Assembly: GCF_007667275.1 (NCBI RefSeq)
Contig: NZ_VDQT01000002.1
Location: 310,001 to 374,000, forward strand
Source: Stenotrophomonas rhizophila
GTDB lineage: Bacteria; Pseudomonadota; Gammaproteobacteria; Xanthomonadales; Xanthomonadaceae
DNA length: 64,000 nt
Direction of reading: 5' to 3'
The notes under the pieces are model-generated. The model had not been told where the DNA came from and ran no database searches. It worked only from the letters and a program-made list of their open reading frames with translations. Positions within the stretch are counted from its first letter, which is position 1. The number at the start of each line of letters is the position of its first letter. Of the stretch, positions 45,594 through 54,707 are shown in pieces. A program made the position numbers and the translations under genes.

Positions 45594-45657
45594 GGCGGGG
45601 TCGCTTGCAGGGCAGGGACGGTCTGGCGAGTGTAGACCCGCCAGACCGTCAACGGAC

Positions 45658-48600
45658 TCAGAACTTGTAGCGTACGCCGAACATGTAGCGCGGGCCGGTC
45701 TGGGTGGCGTAGCGCAGCATGTTGGTGTGGCGCGCGTAGGTGCGCATGGTCTCGTCGGTCAGGTTGATCGCCTCCAGGCTCAGCGACAGCTGGTCGCTGA
45801 CCGCGTAGCTGATGTTGAGGTCGAGCTGGCCGTAGTCATCGGTGTAGTTCGGGTTCGGGCCCTGGCCGCCGATGCCGTTGAGGAACTTGTCGCGCCAGTT
45901 GTAGGCCGCACGGATCTGCCACTGATTTTTATCGTAGAACGCCACCACGTTGGCCGAATCGCTGAGCCCGATCATCGGGTACTGGTCGCCCAGGCTCAGG
46001 TTGTCGAAGGTCAGCCCCGACTTCACCTTGGTGTAGTTGGCGGCCAGGCCGAAGCCGGACTGCCCGAACAGGTGCTGCACCGCCACTTCCCAGCCATCGA
46101 GATGGTCCGAACGCTGGTTGGCCGGCAGGGTGATGTCGAATCCGGCCACCGGGTCGCCGGGCTGGCCGACGATGGTGCCGGTGAGCTGGCCGGCCGAGTT
46201 GGTGCCGGTGGCGGTCACGCCGGGCTGGCCGTTGAAGTTGGTGAAGATGTAGTCGCGGATGCACGGCATGTCCGACACGCCGCAGCCGGCCGCCAGCGCG
46301 GCGTTCCAGTACGCACCGCCGACCGGCGTGTGCAGGTTGCCGGTGTTCTCGCGCACGATGGTGTCGCTGATGAAGTTCTTGATGTTCTTGCGGAAGAAGC
46401 CCACCGACGCGTAGCTCGACTCGCCGTAGTACCACTCCAGCGACAGGTCGAAGTTGTCCGACAGCAGCGGTTCCAGTGCCGGATTGCCACGCGACCCGCT
46501 GCCGCCCTGGGTGCGCACGATGTCGGCCAGGGTCTGCCCGCTCTGGATCTGGGTCCAGCCCGGACGGCCCAGGCTGCGGCTGTAGCTGCCGCGCAGGGCC
46601 AGCGTGTCGCTGATATCCAGCTTCAGGTCGAGGTTGGGCAGCACGTAGTCGTACTTGCCGCTGTCGCTGATGAAGCCGCTTTCGCTGGCGTAGTTGATGT
46701 TGAGCTCGTTGGCCGAGCTCCAGCTGATCCCGTTGGGGACGCGCACCATCGCGGTGGAGTCCACGTCGGTCTGCTCATAGCGCACGCCCAGCGCGACGTT
46801 CAGCGGCATCGACCAGTCGAAGGTGGTGCGGTACTGCAGGAAGGCGCTCTTGGACTTTTCGTTGGTGCGGATGTCTTCGGAGTATTCGGTCGGGGCGACA
46901 TAGCAGGTCGGGCAGGCCGGGTCGGATGCGGTGCCGACCTGTGCGGCGCGGTTGATCAGCCGGTCGAAGTCGAACACCAGGAACTGGCCGGTCAGGCGCG
47001 GATCGTTGTGCCCGGAGAAGGCATCGAAGTACCGCGCCATGTCATCGGCGTACCAGATGCTGTCATCGTAGTCCGCCGGGGTACCCAGGCCGCCCCAGGT
47101 ATTGCGCTGCATGATCGCCGAGGCCGAACGGTTCTTCACGTCGGTGTAGCCGACGCCGAAGTCCAGCGCCGAATAGTTCTCGAAGGTGAACGTGCCGCGG
47201 CCCTGGTACTGCTCCACCTCGGACTTGTTGTAGCTGTTCTGGAACACCGAACCGGTGACCAGCGCGTCGGCCGCCTGCACGCCACCGGGCGGCAGCGCGA
47301 CGTTGATGATCGGCAAATCGCCGCTGTAGTCCACCGTGGTCTTGCCACGCACGAACGCGGCCACGCCGAGCACGCCGGCCGAACCGTACGGGCTGTCCGG
47401 CTTGGATTCGCCGGTGGAGTGGTGTGCATCGAAGGACAGGGTCAACGCATCGTTGACTTCCCATTCCACGTTGAAGCCCAGCGAGTCCATCTCGTTCTTC
47501 GTGGCCAGCTGCGCGCCGCCCATCGACAGATCCGAGTTGACCATGTCTTCGCTGTAGATGATCGGCGCGGCGACCGGGCCATTGGTCCAGATGCTGTCGC
47601 CCGGGCCATAGTTGAACCACACCGACAGTTCGCTGCGCTGCTGCTGCACCTTGTTTTCCACATAGGTGTAGTCCAGCGTGGTGGTCACGTTGTCCACCGG
47701 CTTCCACTGCAGGGTGGCCTGGCCGTTGGTGCGCTGGCGCTGCACGCCGTTGACGTTGTAGGCGGTGTTCTGCGGGCGACCGTACACATCGTTCGGCCCC
47801 GGCCGGTTCTGGATGCGGTCGGCATACCCCTGGCCCGGCTGCGGCAGCACGCGCCAGTCGGTGGTGTTGTCGCCCTCGAACGTGGCCCAGCCTTCGGCCA
47901 CGGTAGCCTGGTTGAAGCCGGAGTCGCGTTCCTGGTAGCTGCCGCTCAGCATCAGGCCGACGCGGCCGTCGGCGAAGATGTCGCTGAAGATGCCCGAGAG
48001 CTCACCGGTGAAGTCGGAGCCTTTCAGGGTGCGCGGCAGGTTGTCGTTGGAGGTGTCGTTGACCGCCTTGACGCCCACGCTGACCACCGGCGCGGATTCC
48101 AGCGGGCGCAGGGTCTTGACGTTGATGGTGGCACCGATGCCACCGGTCGGGTTGTCGGCACGGGTGGTCTTGAACACTTCCACTGCCGAGATCGACTCGG
48201 ATGCGATGTTGGCAAAGTCGAACGAGCGCGAGCTGGAAAGCCCGCCGCCGCCGTTGCCGAGGTTGGACGCCGGCATCTGGCGGCCGTTGAGCAGCACCAG
48301 GTTGAAGTCCGGGCCGATGCCGCGCACGGTCACCTTGGAGCCTTCGCCGCTGGAGGTGCGGTCGATGGACACGCCGCTGATGCGCTGCAGCGATTCGGCC
48401 AGGTTGGTGTCCGGGAACTTGCCGATGTCCTCGGCCACGATGCCGTCGACCACGCCCTGGCTGTCGCGCTTGAGGTTCATGGACGAGGTGAGGCTGCCGC
48501 GGATGCCGGTGACCTGCACCGTGTCCAGGGTGGACGGGTCGAGGCCCTGCGACGACGAGGCAGCGCCGTCGCGGGTCGTATCCTGGGCCCACGCTGGCCC

Positions 48601-48666
48601 GGCCAGTACGGCGAGCAGCGCGGAAGTGAGCATTGCCTTGCGGGGTACGGCCTTGTACGTCTTCAT
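45658..48666 (-). CDS. TonB-dependent receptor for a carbohydrate (beta-glucan/beta-glucoside locus)
   Basis: The 1002-residue protein belongs to the large TonB receptors of Xanthomonas/Caulobacter carbohydrate loci. It has a signal peptide (LLAVLAGPAWA-QDT), a TonB box LDTVQVTGIRGSL, a plug domain (ESLQRISGVSIDRTSSGEGSKVTVRGIGP, FNLVLLNGRQMP, GGIGATINVKTLRPL) and a barrel ending GPRYMFGVRYKF. I start at the ATG at 48666, with GAGGGAG upstream; the frame runs farther but only through promoter DNA. The promoter carries an operator-like palindrome shared with the GH3 gene, and MFS, LacI and GH3 genes flank it. Confidence 0.92.
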   Translation of the reverse strand: MKTYKAVPRKAMLTSALLAVLAGPAWAQDTTRDGAASSSQGLDPSTLDTVQVTGIRGSLTSSMNLKRDSQGVVDGIVAEDIGKFPDTNLAESLQRISGVSIDRTSSGEGSKVTVRGIGPDFNLVLLNGRQMPASNLGNGGGGLSSSRSFDFANIASESISAVEVFKTTRADNPTGGIGATINVKTLRPLESAPVVSVGVKAVNDTSNDNLPRTLKGSDFTGELSGIFSDIFADGRVGLMLSGSYQERDSGFNQATVAEGWATFEGDNTTDWRVLPQPGQGYADRIQNRPGPNDVYGRPQNTAYNVNGVQRQRTNGQATLQWKPVDNVTTTLDYTYVENKVQQQRSELSVWFNYGPGDSIWTNGPVAAPIIYSEDMVNSDLSMGGAQLATKNEMDSLGFNVEWEVNDALTLSFDAHHSTGESKPDSPYGSAGVLGVAAFVRGKTTVDYSGDLPIINVALPPGGVQAADALVTGSVFQNSYNKSEVEQYQGRGTFTFENYSALDFGVGYTDVKNRSASAIMQRNTWGGLGTPADYDDSIWYADDMARYFDAFSGHNDPRLTGQFLVFDFDRLINRAAQVGTASDPACPTCYVAPTEYSEDIRTNEKSKSAFLQYRTTFDWSMPLNVALGVRYEQTDVDSTAMVRVPNGISWSSANELNINYASESGFISDSGKYDYVLPNLDLKLDISDTLALRGSYSRSLGRPGWTQIQSGQTLADIVRTQGGSGSRGNPALEPLLSDNFDLSLEWYYGESSYASVGFFRKNIKNFISDTIVRENTGNLHTPVGGAYWNAALAAGCGVSDMPCIRDYIFTNFNGQPGVTATGTNSAGQLTGTIVGQPGDPVAGFDITLPANQRSDHLDGWEVAVQHLFGQSGFGLAANYTKVKSGLTFDNLSLGDQYPMIGLSDSANVVAFYDKNQWQIRAAYNWRDKFLNGIGGQGPNPNYTDDYGQLDLNISYAVSDQLSLSLEAINLTDETMRTYARHTNMLRYATQTGPRYMFGVRYKF

Positions 48667-48756
48667 GAACACTCCCTCCCCAGGGAAATCGGTAATGGCG
48701 GTCCTACGGCGTCTGGCACGAAGCAACAACGATGTGGGGCGGATTGGGCCCACGCC

Positions 48757-48770
48757 TGACAGCGTTGTCA
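48757..48770. promoter_or_regulatory. LacI-type operator A overlapping the receptor promoter
   Basis: TGACAGCGTTGTCA is a near-perfect palindrome, one position off the consensus TGACAGCGCTGTCA. Read leftward it overlaps a TTGACA -35 with a weak CCCAAT -10 17 bases on. It lies in the 422-base divergent gap between the receptor and MFS genes, which otherwise holds no gene. Confidence 0.7.
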
Positions 48771-49005
48771 ACAAACTGCCATGCGGCGCGTCCTCGGCCT
48801 CGGAGGGTGCCTTGCCAAAGCTATGCAAAAAGAGAACTCGCGCATTGCCGGAAAGCGCTGCAATGCAGGCCTTCGCGGCGGTTTTCGATGGGACGTGTCG
48901 ATCCCGATTCAGTCTGGGCGGGCCGTTGTGCAGTGCAGAACGAAACTGCGCGAAACGGGAGGGAGCGGATGTTGGCAAGGCTGTCGCGCGATATGACCGA
49001 TTGTC

Positions 49006-49020
49006 TGACAGCGCTGGACA
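49006..49020. promoter_or_regulatory. LacI-type operator B before the sugar MFS gene
   Basis: TGACAGCGCTG matches the operator consensus for its left half and centre; the right half continues GACA and deviates. It lies about 70 bases before the MFS start, and TTGTC/GACAA arms extend the symmetry. Confidence 0.55.
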
Positions 49021-49088
49021 ACGAGGCCGCCAGCGGGTTCCATGTCTGGCCGCCGCGTGGCTGGCGATCCCTTCCAGAAGGACAGGCA

Positions 49089-50360
49089 ATGGACACTTCC
49101 ACCGCGGTTCGCGGGCAACACGTACACAGCACGCGCACGGCCCTGGCCGTGGTGACGGCGATCTTCTTCATGTGGGGCTTCATCACCTGCCTCAACGACA
49201 TCCTCATCCCGCACCTGAAGGCGGCGTTCTCGCTGACCTGGGTGCAGGCGATGCTGATCCAGTTCACTTTCTTCGGCGCGTACTTCCTGATGTCGCTGCC
49301 GGCCGGGCGCCTGGTCGCGGCCGTGGGCTACAAGCGCGGCATCGTCGCCGGCCTGGCCATCGCCGGCGTCGGTGCGCTGCTGTTCTGGCCAGCCGCGGCG
49401 CTGCACGTGTACGGCCTGTTCCTGGGCGCGTTGTTCGTGCTGGCCACCGGCATCACCGTGCTGCAGGTGGCGGCCAATCCCTACGTGGCACTGCTGGGCC
49501 CGGAGCAGACCAGCTCCAGCCGGCTGACCCTGGCGCAGTCGATGAATGCGCTGGGCACCACCATCGCGCCGCTGTTCGGCGGGCTGCTGATCCTGGCGGC
49601 GGAACCGCGCAGCGCGGAGCAGCTGGCGCTGCTGCCACAGGCGGAAGCGCTGGCCTACCGCGCCGCCGAAGCCCAATCGGTGCAGGTGCCATACCTTGGC
49701 CTGGCCATCGCGCTGTTCGTGCTGGCCGCGGCGATCTGGATGTTCCGCCTGCCCAGCATTGCCGGGGTGGAAGACAGCACCCGGCACGGCACCCTGGGCC
49801 AGGCGCTGCGCCATCGGCACCTGGCGTTTGGCGTGCTGGCGATCTTCTTCTACGTGGGCGCCGAAGTGTCCATCGGCAGCGTGCTGGTCAACTTCCTGTC
49901 CATGCCCGGCATCGGCGAAGGGCTCAGCGAACAGCAGGCCACGCATTACGTGTCGCTGTACTGGGGCGGCGCGCTGGTCGGGCGCCTGGTCGGCACGGTG
50001 CTGCTGGCGCGCTTCGACCCGCGGCGCCTGCTCGGGCTGTTCGCGCTGATCGTGATGGGGCTGCTGGCGGTGACCATGCTGGGCAGCGGCAACCTGGCCA
50101 AGTGGAGCGTGGTCAGCGTGGGCCTGTTCAACTCGATCATGTTCCCCACCATCTTCGCGCTTGCCATCGGCGGCCTCGGCCCGCTCACCGGACAGGGTTC
50201 GAGCCTGCTGGTGATGGCCATCGTAGGCGGCGCGGTGGTACCCCTCGCGGTCGGTTGGCTGGCAGACCAGCATGGCCTGCAGGCGTCGTTCCTGCTGCCG
50301 CTGCTGTGCTACCTGTTCATCGTGTTCTACGCCTGGCGCGGTTCGCGCCGGGCCACCTGA
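49089..50360 (+). CDS. Sugar MFS transporter (glucose/galactose/fucose permease type)
   Basis: The 423-residue protein has 12 membrane helices and the pattern of the FucP/GluP family of proton-coupled sugar permeases (FFMWGFITCLNDILIPHLK, FFGAYFLMSLPAGRLV, VLQVAANPYVALLGPE). It would take up the monosaccharide released by the GH3 enzyme. AAGGAC precedes the ATG at 49089; the upstream frame crosses operator B. It is divergent from the TonB receptor and followed within 5 bases by the stop of the convergent LacI gene. Confidence 0.92.
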   Translation: MDTSTAVRGQHVHSTRTALAVVTAIFFMWGFITCLNDILIPHLKAAFSLTWVQAMLIQFTFFGAYFLMSLPAGRLVAAVGYKRGIVAGLAIAGVGALLFWPAAALHVYGLFLGALFVLATGITVLQVAANPYVALLGPEQTSSSRLTLAQSMNALGTTIAPLFGGLLILAAEPRSAEQLALLPQAEALAYRAAEAQSVQVPYLGLAIALFVLAAAIWMFRLPSIAGVEDSTRHGTLGQALRHRHLAFGVLAIFFYVGAEVSIGSVLVNFLSMPGIGEGLSEQQATHYVSLYWGGALVGRLVGTVLLARFDPRRLLGLFALIVMGLLAVTMLGSGNLAKWSVVSVGLFNSIMFPTIFALAIGGLGPLTGQGSSLLVMAIVGGAVVPLAVGWLADQHGLQASFLLPLLCYLFIVFYAWRGSRRAT

Positions 50361-50364
50361 GCGA

Positions 50365-51372
50365 TCAGCGGCGGCGCGGTGCGTGGGTGGATTCACGCAC
50401 CAGCACGGCATGGTCCACGGTGACCATGCGGCCGGCGCCGGGCGTACGGATGCGCTCGATCAACTGTTCGGTCGCCAGCCGTCCCATGGTGTCGGTCGGC
50501 TGCCGCACGGTGGTCAAAGCAGGGTAGATGTGGCCGGCGATCGGTGTATCGTCGAAGCCGCACACCGACAGGTCGCGCGGCACGCGCAACCCGCGTTGCC
50601 CGGCCACGCGGAACACCGCTGCGGCCATGTCATCGTTGGCCGCGAAGATGGCGGTGGGCGGCTCCGGCAGGTCGAGCAGTGCGTTGGCCGCGTCGATCCC
50701 CGATTCGAACGAGAACTGTCCGTTCACCACCAGCGCGGGGTCGTACTCGATGCCGGCATCGCGCAGTGCCTGCCGGTAACCGGCAAGGCGCCACTGGCAG
50801 GCGCCGTGCGCGCGCGGGCCCTTGATGTGCGCGATGCGGCGATGGCCCTGCCTGACCAGGTGGCCGATCAGTTCCACCACGGCCGTGGTCTCGTCCATGC
50901 GCACGCCGATGATGCCATCGGCATGGCGCGGCGCGATGCTGGCGAACGGGATGTCGTTCTCTTCCAGGTAGGCCAGCACCACTGCATCGTCGGTAAGCGG
51001 CGGAATCAGCACCACGCCGTCGGGCCGCGAATTCTCGAACAGGGCCGACAGGTCGGGCAGGGTGCGACGTCCGATCCCGACCGGTCCGAGGATCAGGTTG
51101 TAGTGGTGCGCATGACAGGCCTCCAGCATGCCGTTCTGGATTTCCATCAGGTAGTTGCGCGACGGATTGTTGTACACCAGCGCCAACGCATACGAACGCT
51201 GTCCGGCAAGGCTGCGCGCCGACAGGTTGGGCTTGTAGCCCAGCCGCGTGACCGCCGCGAGCACGCGGTCGCGGGTTTCCTGGCGCACGTTCGGCTCATG
51301 GTTGAGCACGCGCGACACGGTCTTGATCGAAACGCCCGCAACCGCAGCGACATCCTCGATACGACTACGCAT
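50365..51372 (-). CDS. LacI-family transcriptional regulator of the beta-glucoside locus
   Basis: The 335-residue protein begins with a LacI helix-turn-helix (IEDVAAVAGVSIKTVSRVLNHE, hinge NLSARSLAGQ) and continues with a periplasmic-binding-protein-like sugar domain (GVVLIPPLTDD, AIFAANDDMAAAVFR, VCGFDDTPIAGHIYPALTTVRQP). It is encoded between the MFS and GH3 genes. The palindromes TGACAGCGCTGTCA and relatives at the promoters around it are the likely binding sites, making it a repressor relieved by the imported sugar. The inducer is inferred. Confidence 0.92.
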   Translation of the reverse strand: MRSRIEDVAAVAGVSIKTVSRVLNHEPNVRQETRDRVLAAVTRLGYKPNLSARSLAGQRSYALALVYNNPSRNYLMEIQNGMLEACHAHHYNLILGPVGIGRRTLPDLSALFENSRPDGVVLIPPLTDDAVVLAYLEENDIPFASIAPRHADGIIGVRMDETTAVVELIGHLVRQGHRRIAHIKGPRAHGACQWRLAGYRQALRDAGIEYDPALVVNGQFSFESGIDAANALLDLPEPPTAIFAANDDMAAAVFRVAGQRGLRVPRDLSVCGFDDTPIAGHIYPALTTVRQPTDTMGRLATEQLIERIRTPGAGRMVTVDHAVLVRESTHAPRRR

Positions 51373-51599
51373 GGTGCGATGGTTCCTCTGGAAGACCCGG
51401 TCGGCCGCTGCCGATGGTAATGCGCCTGTGTCGTTTCGGGGTTACCCAAGCAGGCGGATGGTGCCACGACGCGAGGCGCTCGTGCACGAGCTGGCAAAAA
51501 CCATGCGGCGTTGCAGCAGCAGCCGCACCGGCACAGCGGGCCGTACCGGCGCCAGCCCAGCAACCACGGTGAAGGCAGGACAATGCGCTGCGCCAGCGG

Positions 51600-51638
51600 T
51601 TGACAGCGCCCGGTCCGGCTTATATGACAGCGCTGTCA
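51600..51638 (+). promoter_or_regulatory. GH3 promoter with operator C (perfect) and half-site D
   Basis: TTGACA (51600-51605) and TATGAC (51623-51628) are 17 bases apart. The perfect palindrome TGACAGCGCTGTCA (51625-51638) covers the -10, and TGACAGCGC (51601-51609) at the -35 is a half-site. A repressor bound here would block RNA polymerase. The 331-base gap between lacI and the GH3 gene holds no other feature I can support. Confidence 0.75.
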
Positions 51639-51703
51639 GCGGATGCGCCGGACCGGCCCGCATCGGCTTCCCTGTCCCTGGTTTTCCCTGGAGGTAGTTG
51701 TCC

Positions 51704-54232
51704 GTGAGCCGCGCCCGCAAGACTCTTCTCGCCGCCTGTGTCATGACCGCCCTGGCCGCCCAGGCACACGCTGCCCCCGCCACGGAACGGCTGCAGGACT
51801 GGCCGCGGGTGACCAGCGCCATCGCCAGCGACCCGGCCATCGAGAGCCGCGTGCGCAGCATCCTGGGGCAGATGACCCTGGCGCAGAAGGTCGGGCAGAT
51901 GACCCAGCCCGAGATCAAGCAGATCACCCCCGAGCAGGTGCGCACGTACTACATCGGTTCGGTGCTCAACGGCGGCGGCTCGTGGCCGGGCATGGACAAG
52001 CACGCCCGGGTGGCGGACTGGGTCAAGCTCGCCGACGCCTACCACGCCGCGTCGCTGGCCACCGATGCGCGTACCCCGGTGCCGGTGATCTGGGGCACCG
52101 ACGCGGTGCATGGCCACAGCAACGTGTACGGCGCCACCCTGTTTCCGCACAACATCGGGCTGGGGGCCACCCGCAACGCGGCCCTGATCGAGCGGATCGG
52201 TGCGGCCACCGGTACCGCGACCCGCGCGACCGGCATCGGCTGGGTGTTCGCACCCACCCTGGCGGTGGCGCATGATCCGCGCTGGGGCCGCACCTATGAA
52301 AGCTTCTCCTCCGACCCGTCCATCGTCCGCGAGTACGCCACCGCCTACGTCAGGGGCGCGCAGGGGCGCTTCACCGGCGACGGCAACGTGGTGGCCACGG
52401 CCAAGCACTACATCGGCGACGGCGCCACCGACAACGGCCGCGACCAGGGCGAGGCCACGGTGGACAAGGCCGCCATGATCAACGTGCATGGCCAGGGCTA
52501 CTTCGGTGCGCTGGGCGAAGGCGTGCAGACGGTGATGGCCTCGTTCAACAGCTGGAACGATCGCGCCGCTGGCGTCGACTACGGCAAGATGCACGGCAGC
52601 CAGGCCCTGCTGACCGGCGCGCTGAAGGAGAAGATGGGCTTCGACGGTTTCGTGGTGTCGGACTGGAACGGCATCGCGCAGGTGCCCGGCTGCCGCAACG
52701 ACAGCTGCGCGCAGGCGATCAACGCCGGCATCGACATGGTGATGGTGCCCGACGACTGGAAAGCCTTCATTGCCAACACCATCGCCCAGGTCGAGAGCGG
52801 CGAGATCCCGATGGCGCGCATCGACGATGCGGTCGCCCGCATCCTGCGGGTCAAGCTGCGCGCCGGCCTGTTCGAGCACAAGCCCTCCGACAGCCGCTTC
52901 GCCGGCGACGACAGCGCCGTGCAGCATCGCGAACTGGCGCGCGAGGCGGTGCGCGAATCGCTGGTGCTGCTGAAGAACCAGGACCGCGTGCTGCCGCTCA
53001 AGCGCAACGCCCGCGTGCTGGTGGTGGGCAGCAGCGCCGACAACCTGTCCAACCAGGCCGGTGGCTGGTCGCTGACCTGGCAGGGCACCGAAAACACCAA
53101 TGCCGATTTCCCGCATGCCGATTCGGTCCTGGGCGCGCTCCGCGCCGAGCTGGGTGCGGGCCAGGTCACGTTCAACGCGGACGCCAGCAACCTCGATGCG
53201 TCGGCGTTCGACGTGGTCGTGGCGGTGGTCGGCGAAACCCCGTACGCCGAAACCAACGGCGACATCCTCGCCTCCGACACCGTCGGCCACACCCGCGCGC
53301 AGCCGCAGGACCTGGCCGTGCTCAAGGCCGCTGCCGCCACCGGCAAGCCGCTGGTGACCGTGTACTTCTCCGGGCGCCCGATGTACACCAACGACCTGCT
53401 GAACCTGTCGCAGGCGTTCGTGGCAGCGTGGCTGCCGGGCACTGAAGGCAAGGGCATCACCGACGTCCTGGTGGCCGGCACGGATGGCAGGCCGGCGCAT
53501 GACTTCCGCGGCCGCCTGAGCTTCCCGTGGCCGGGCGTGCCGTGCCCGGCGCCGATCGACCGCCCGGACCCGAAGCGGCCGGACCTGTTCAAATTCGGCT
53601 ATGGCTTAAGCTATGCCAGGCCGGCGCAGGTCGCACGCCTGCCCGAAGCCAACCCGGACCACTGCGGTGAAGTGACCACGCTGCCGATCTTCAACCGCGT
53701 GGACACGGTGCCGTTCTCGCTGCACATCGCCGCCAACGGCGCCACCCAGCCGCTCGGCAATGACCTCAACGCCAGCCTGCGCTGGCCGAAGGAGAAGCCG
53801 GTGGCCGAGGTGCGCACCGTGCAGATCAACACCCAGCAGGACGCGCGCGAAGTGACCTGGCTCGCCCCGGCGCAACTGATCGCACGCAGCACCTCGCGGC
53901 GCAACCTGGGCGCGCTGGCCCGCAGCAATGGCGCGCTGCAGTTCGACGTGATGGTGCAGCGCCAACCCGCCGCGGCAGTGAAGGTGACCATGCAGTGCGG
54001 GACTGGCTGCGAAGGCGGGGTCGACATCGCGCCGGCGCTGGCGTCGCTTGCGCCGGGCCAGAAGCGCACCGTGACCATCCCGTTGGCCTGCTTCGCCAGC
54101 AGGGGCGTGGACCTGGGCGCGGTGGAAGCCCCGTTCGTGGTCAGCGCGGACACGCCGTTCTCGGCTGCGTTCACCCAGGTGCGGGTGGCGACGAACGCGG
54201 ACAAGGCCGAGGGTGTGGTGGCGTGCCAGTGA
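51704..54232 (+). CDS. Exported glycoside hydrolase family 3 beta-glucosidase
   Basis: The 842-residue product has a signal peptide (LLAACVMTALAAQAHA-APA) and a GH3 catalytic domain (IWGTDAVHGHSNVYGATLFP, WVFAPTLAVAHDPRWGRTYE, VATAKHYIGDGAT) with the nucleophile Asp320 in VVSDWNG. The GH3 C-terminal domain (ESLVLLKNQDRVLPL) and an ExoP-like beta-sandwich follow. It resembles exo-1,3/1,4-beta-glucosidases, so glucose from cello- or laminari-oligosaccharides is the likely product. The GTG at 51704 has GGAGG about 9 bases upstream; a TTG at 51698 is too close to that site. Confidence 0.92.
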   Translation: MSRARKTLLAACVMTALAAQAHAAPATERLQDWPRVTSAIASDPAIESRVRSILGQMTLAQKVGQMTQPEIKQITPEQVRTYYIGSVLNGGGSWPGMDKHARVADWVKLADAYHAASLATDARTPVPVIWGTDAVHGHSNVYGATLFPHNIGLGATRNAALIERIGAATGTATRATGIGWVFAPTLAVAHDPRWGRTYESFSSDPSIVREYATAYVRGAQGRFTGDGNVVATAKHYIGDGATDNGRDQGEATVDKAAMINVHGQGYFGALGEGVQTVMASFNSWNDRAAGVDYGKMHGSQALLTGALKEKMGFDGFVVSDWNGIAQVPGCRNDSCAQAINAGIDMVMVPDDWKAFIANTIAQVESGEIPMARIDDAVARILRVKLRAGLFEHKPSDSRFAGDDSAVQHRELAREAVRESLVLLKNQDRVLPLKRNARVLVVGSSADNLSNQAGGWSLTWQGTENTNADFPHADSVLGALRAELGAGQVTFNADASNLDASAFDVVVAVVGETPYAETNGDILASDTVGHTRAQPQDLAVLKAAAATGKPLVTVYFSGRPMYTNDLLNLSQAFVAAWLPGTEGKGITDVLVAGTDGRPAHDFRGRLSFPWPGVPCPAPIDRPDPKRPDLFKFGYGLSYARPAQVARLPEANPDHCGEVTTLPIFNRVDTVPFSLHIAANGATQPLGNDLNASLRWPKEKPVAEVRTVQINTQQDAREVTWLAPAQLIARSTSRRNLGALARSNGALQFDVMVQRQPAAAVKVTMQCGTGCEGGVDIAPALASLAPGQKRTVTIPLACFASRGVDLGAVEAPFVVSADTPFSAAFTQVRVATNADKAEGVVACQ

Positions 54233-54250
54233 AGCGCCAGGTGACGCGTG

Positions 54251-54274
54251 GGCCGGCCAACGGCCGGCGCTACC
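54251..54274. repeat. GTAG-type REP palindrome
   Basis: GGCCGGCCAACGGCCGGC is followed by GCTACC, the inverted form of the GTAG element, 18 bases after the GH3 stop. It may help end or stabilise that transcript. Confidence 0.8.
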
Positions 54275-54377
54275 ACGCCAGGATGTGTCGGGTTTGCCGC
54301 GAAAATGGGAGTTGTTGCAGGGGATTCCTGCCGGGTGACGGGTAGCGTGTGAGCTCCACGGGCGCGGGGGAATCGAT

Positions 54378-54608
54378 GTGACGCTGATGCATGTCCTGGG
54401 AGGGCTGTCGCTGTTGATCCTGGTCGCGGTGGCGACCATGGTGCGGGCGGGGATCGGGTTCGAGCACGGGGATCGGGCGGCAGTGCAGGAGGAGGCCGCC
54501 GAGGTCGATGCAGGGGAGGTGGAGGAGCCGCCGCTGGAGCCGGTGGTCTCGCTGGGGCCGGTGGGGCCGCTGCATTTCGGACCGTTGCTGGATCGCATGC
54601 GGCCGTGA
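54378..54608 (+). CDS. Possible small single-helix membrane protein
   Basis: A 76-codon frame starting with GTG encodes one hydrophobic helix (LMHVLGGLSLLILVAVATMV) and an acidic, proline-rich tail (EEAAEVDAGEVEEPPLEPV). A GGGGGA ribosome-site-like element precedes it. It is similar in build to many small anchors but matches none I know. It could be a chance frame in GC-rich DNA between two REP elements. Confidence 0.35.
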   Translation: MTLMHVLGGLSLLILVAVATMVRAGIGFEHGDRAAVQEEAAEVDAGEVEEPPLEPVVSLGPVGPLHFGPLLDRMRP

Positions 54609-54611
54609 GGC

Positions 54612-54632
54612 GTGCCGATCAACGGTCGGCAC
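54612..54632. repeat. REP-like palindrome
   Basis: GTGCCGATCAACGGTCGGCAC is a REP-type hairpin; the flanking tetranucleotide is CTGCC where CTACC is usual. Confidence 0.6.
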
Positions 54633-54660
54633 CTGCCGGAAGGTGCGGCAGCCACTACGA

Positions 54661-54693
54661 AGAAGGCCCCGCAATGCGGGGCCTTCCGGTTTT
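54661..54693 (-). terminator. Candidate terminator after rho
   Basis: GAAGGCCCCGC and GCGGGGCCTTC form an 11-pair stem with a 3-base loop. Leftward it is followed by TTCTTCG, a weak T tract; rightward by CCGGTTTT. It lies 15 bases from the rho stop. Confidence 0.65.
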
Positions 54694-54707
54694 CGATTCC
54701 GCGCCGG

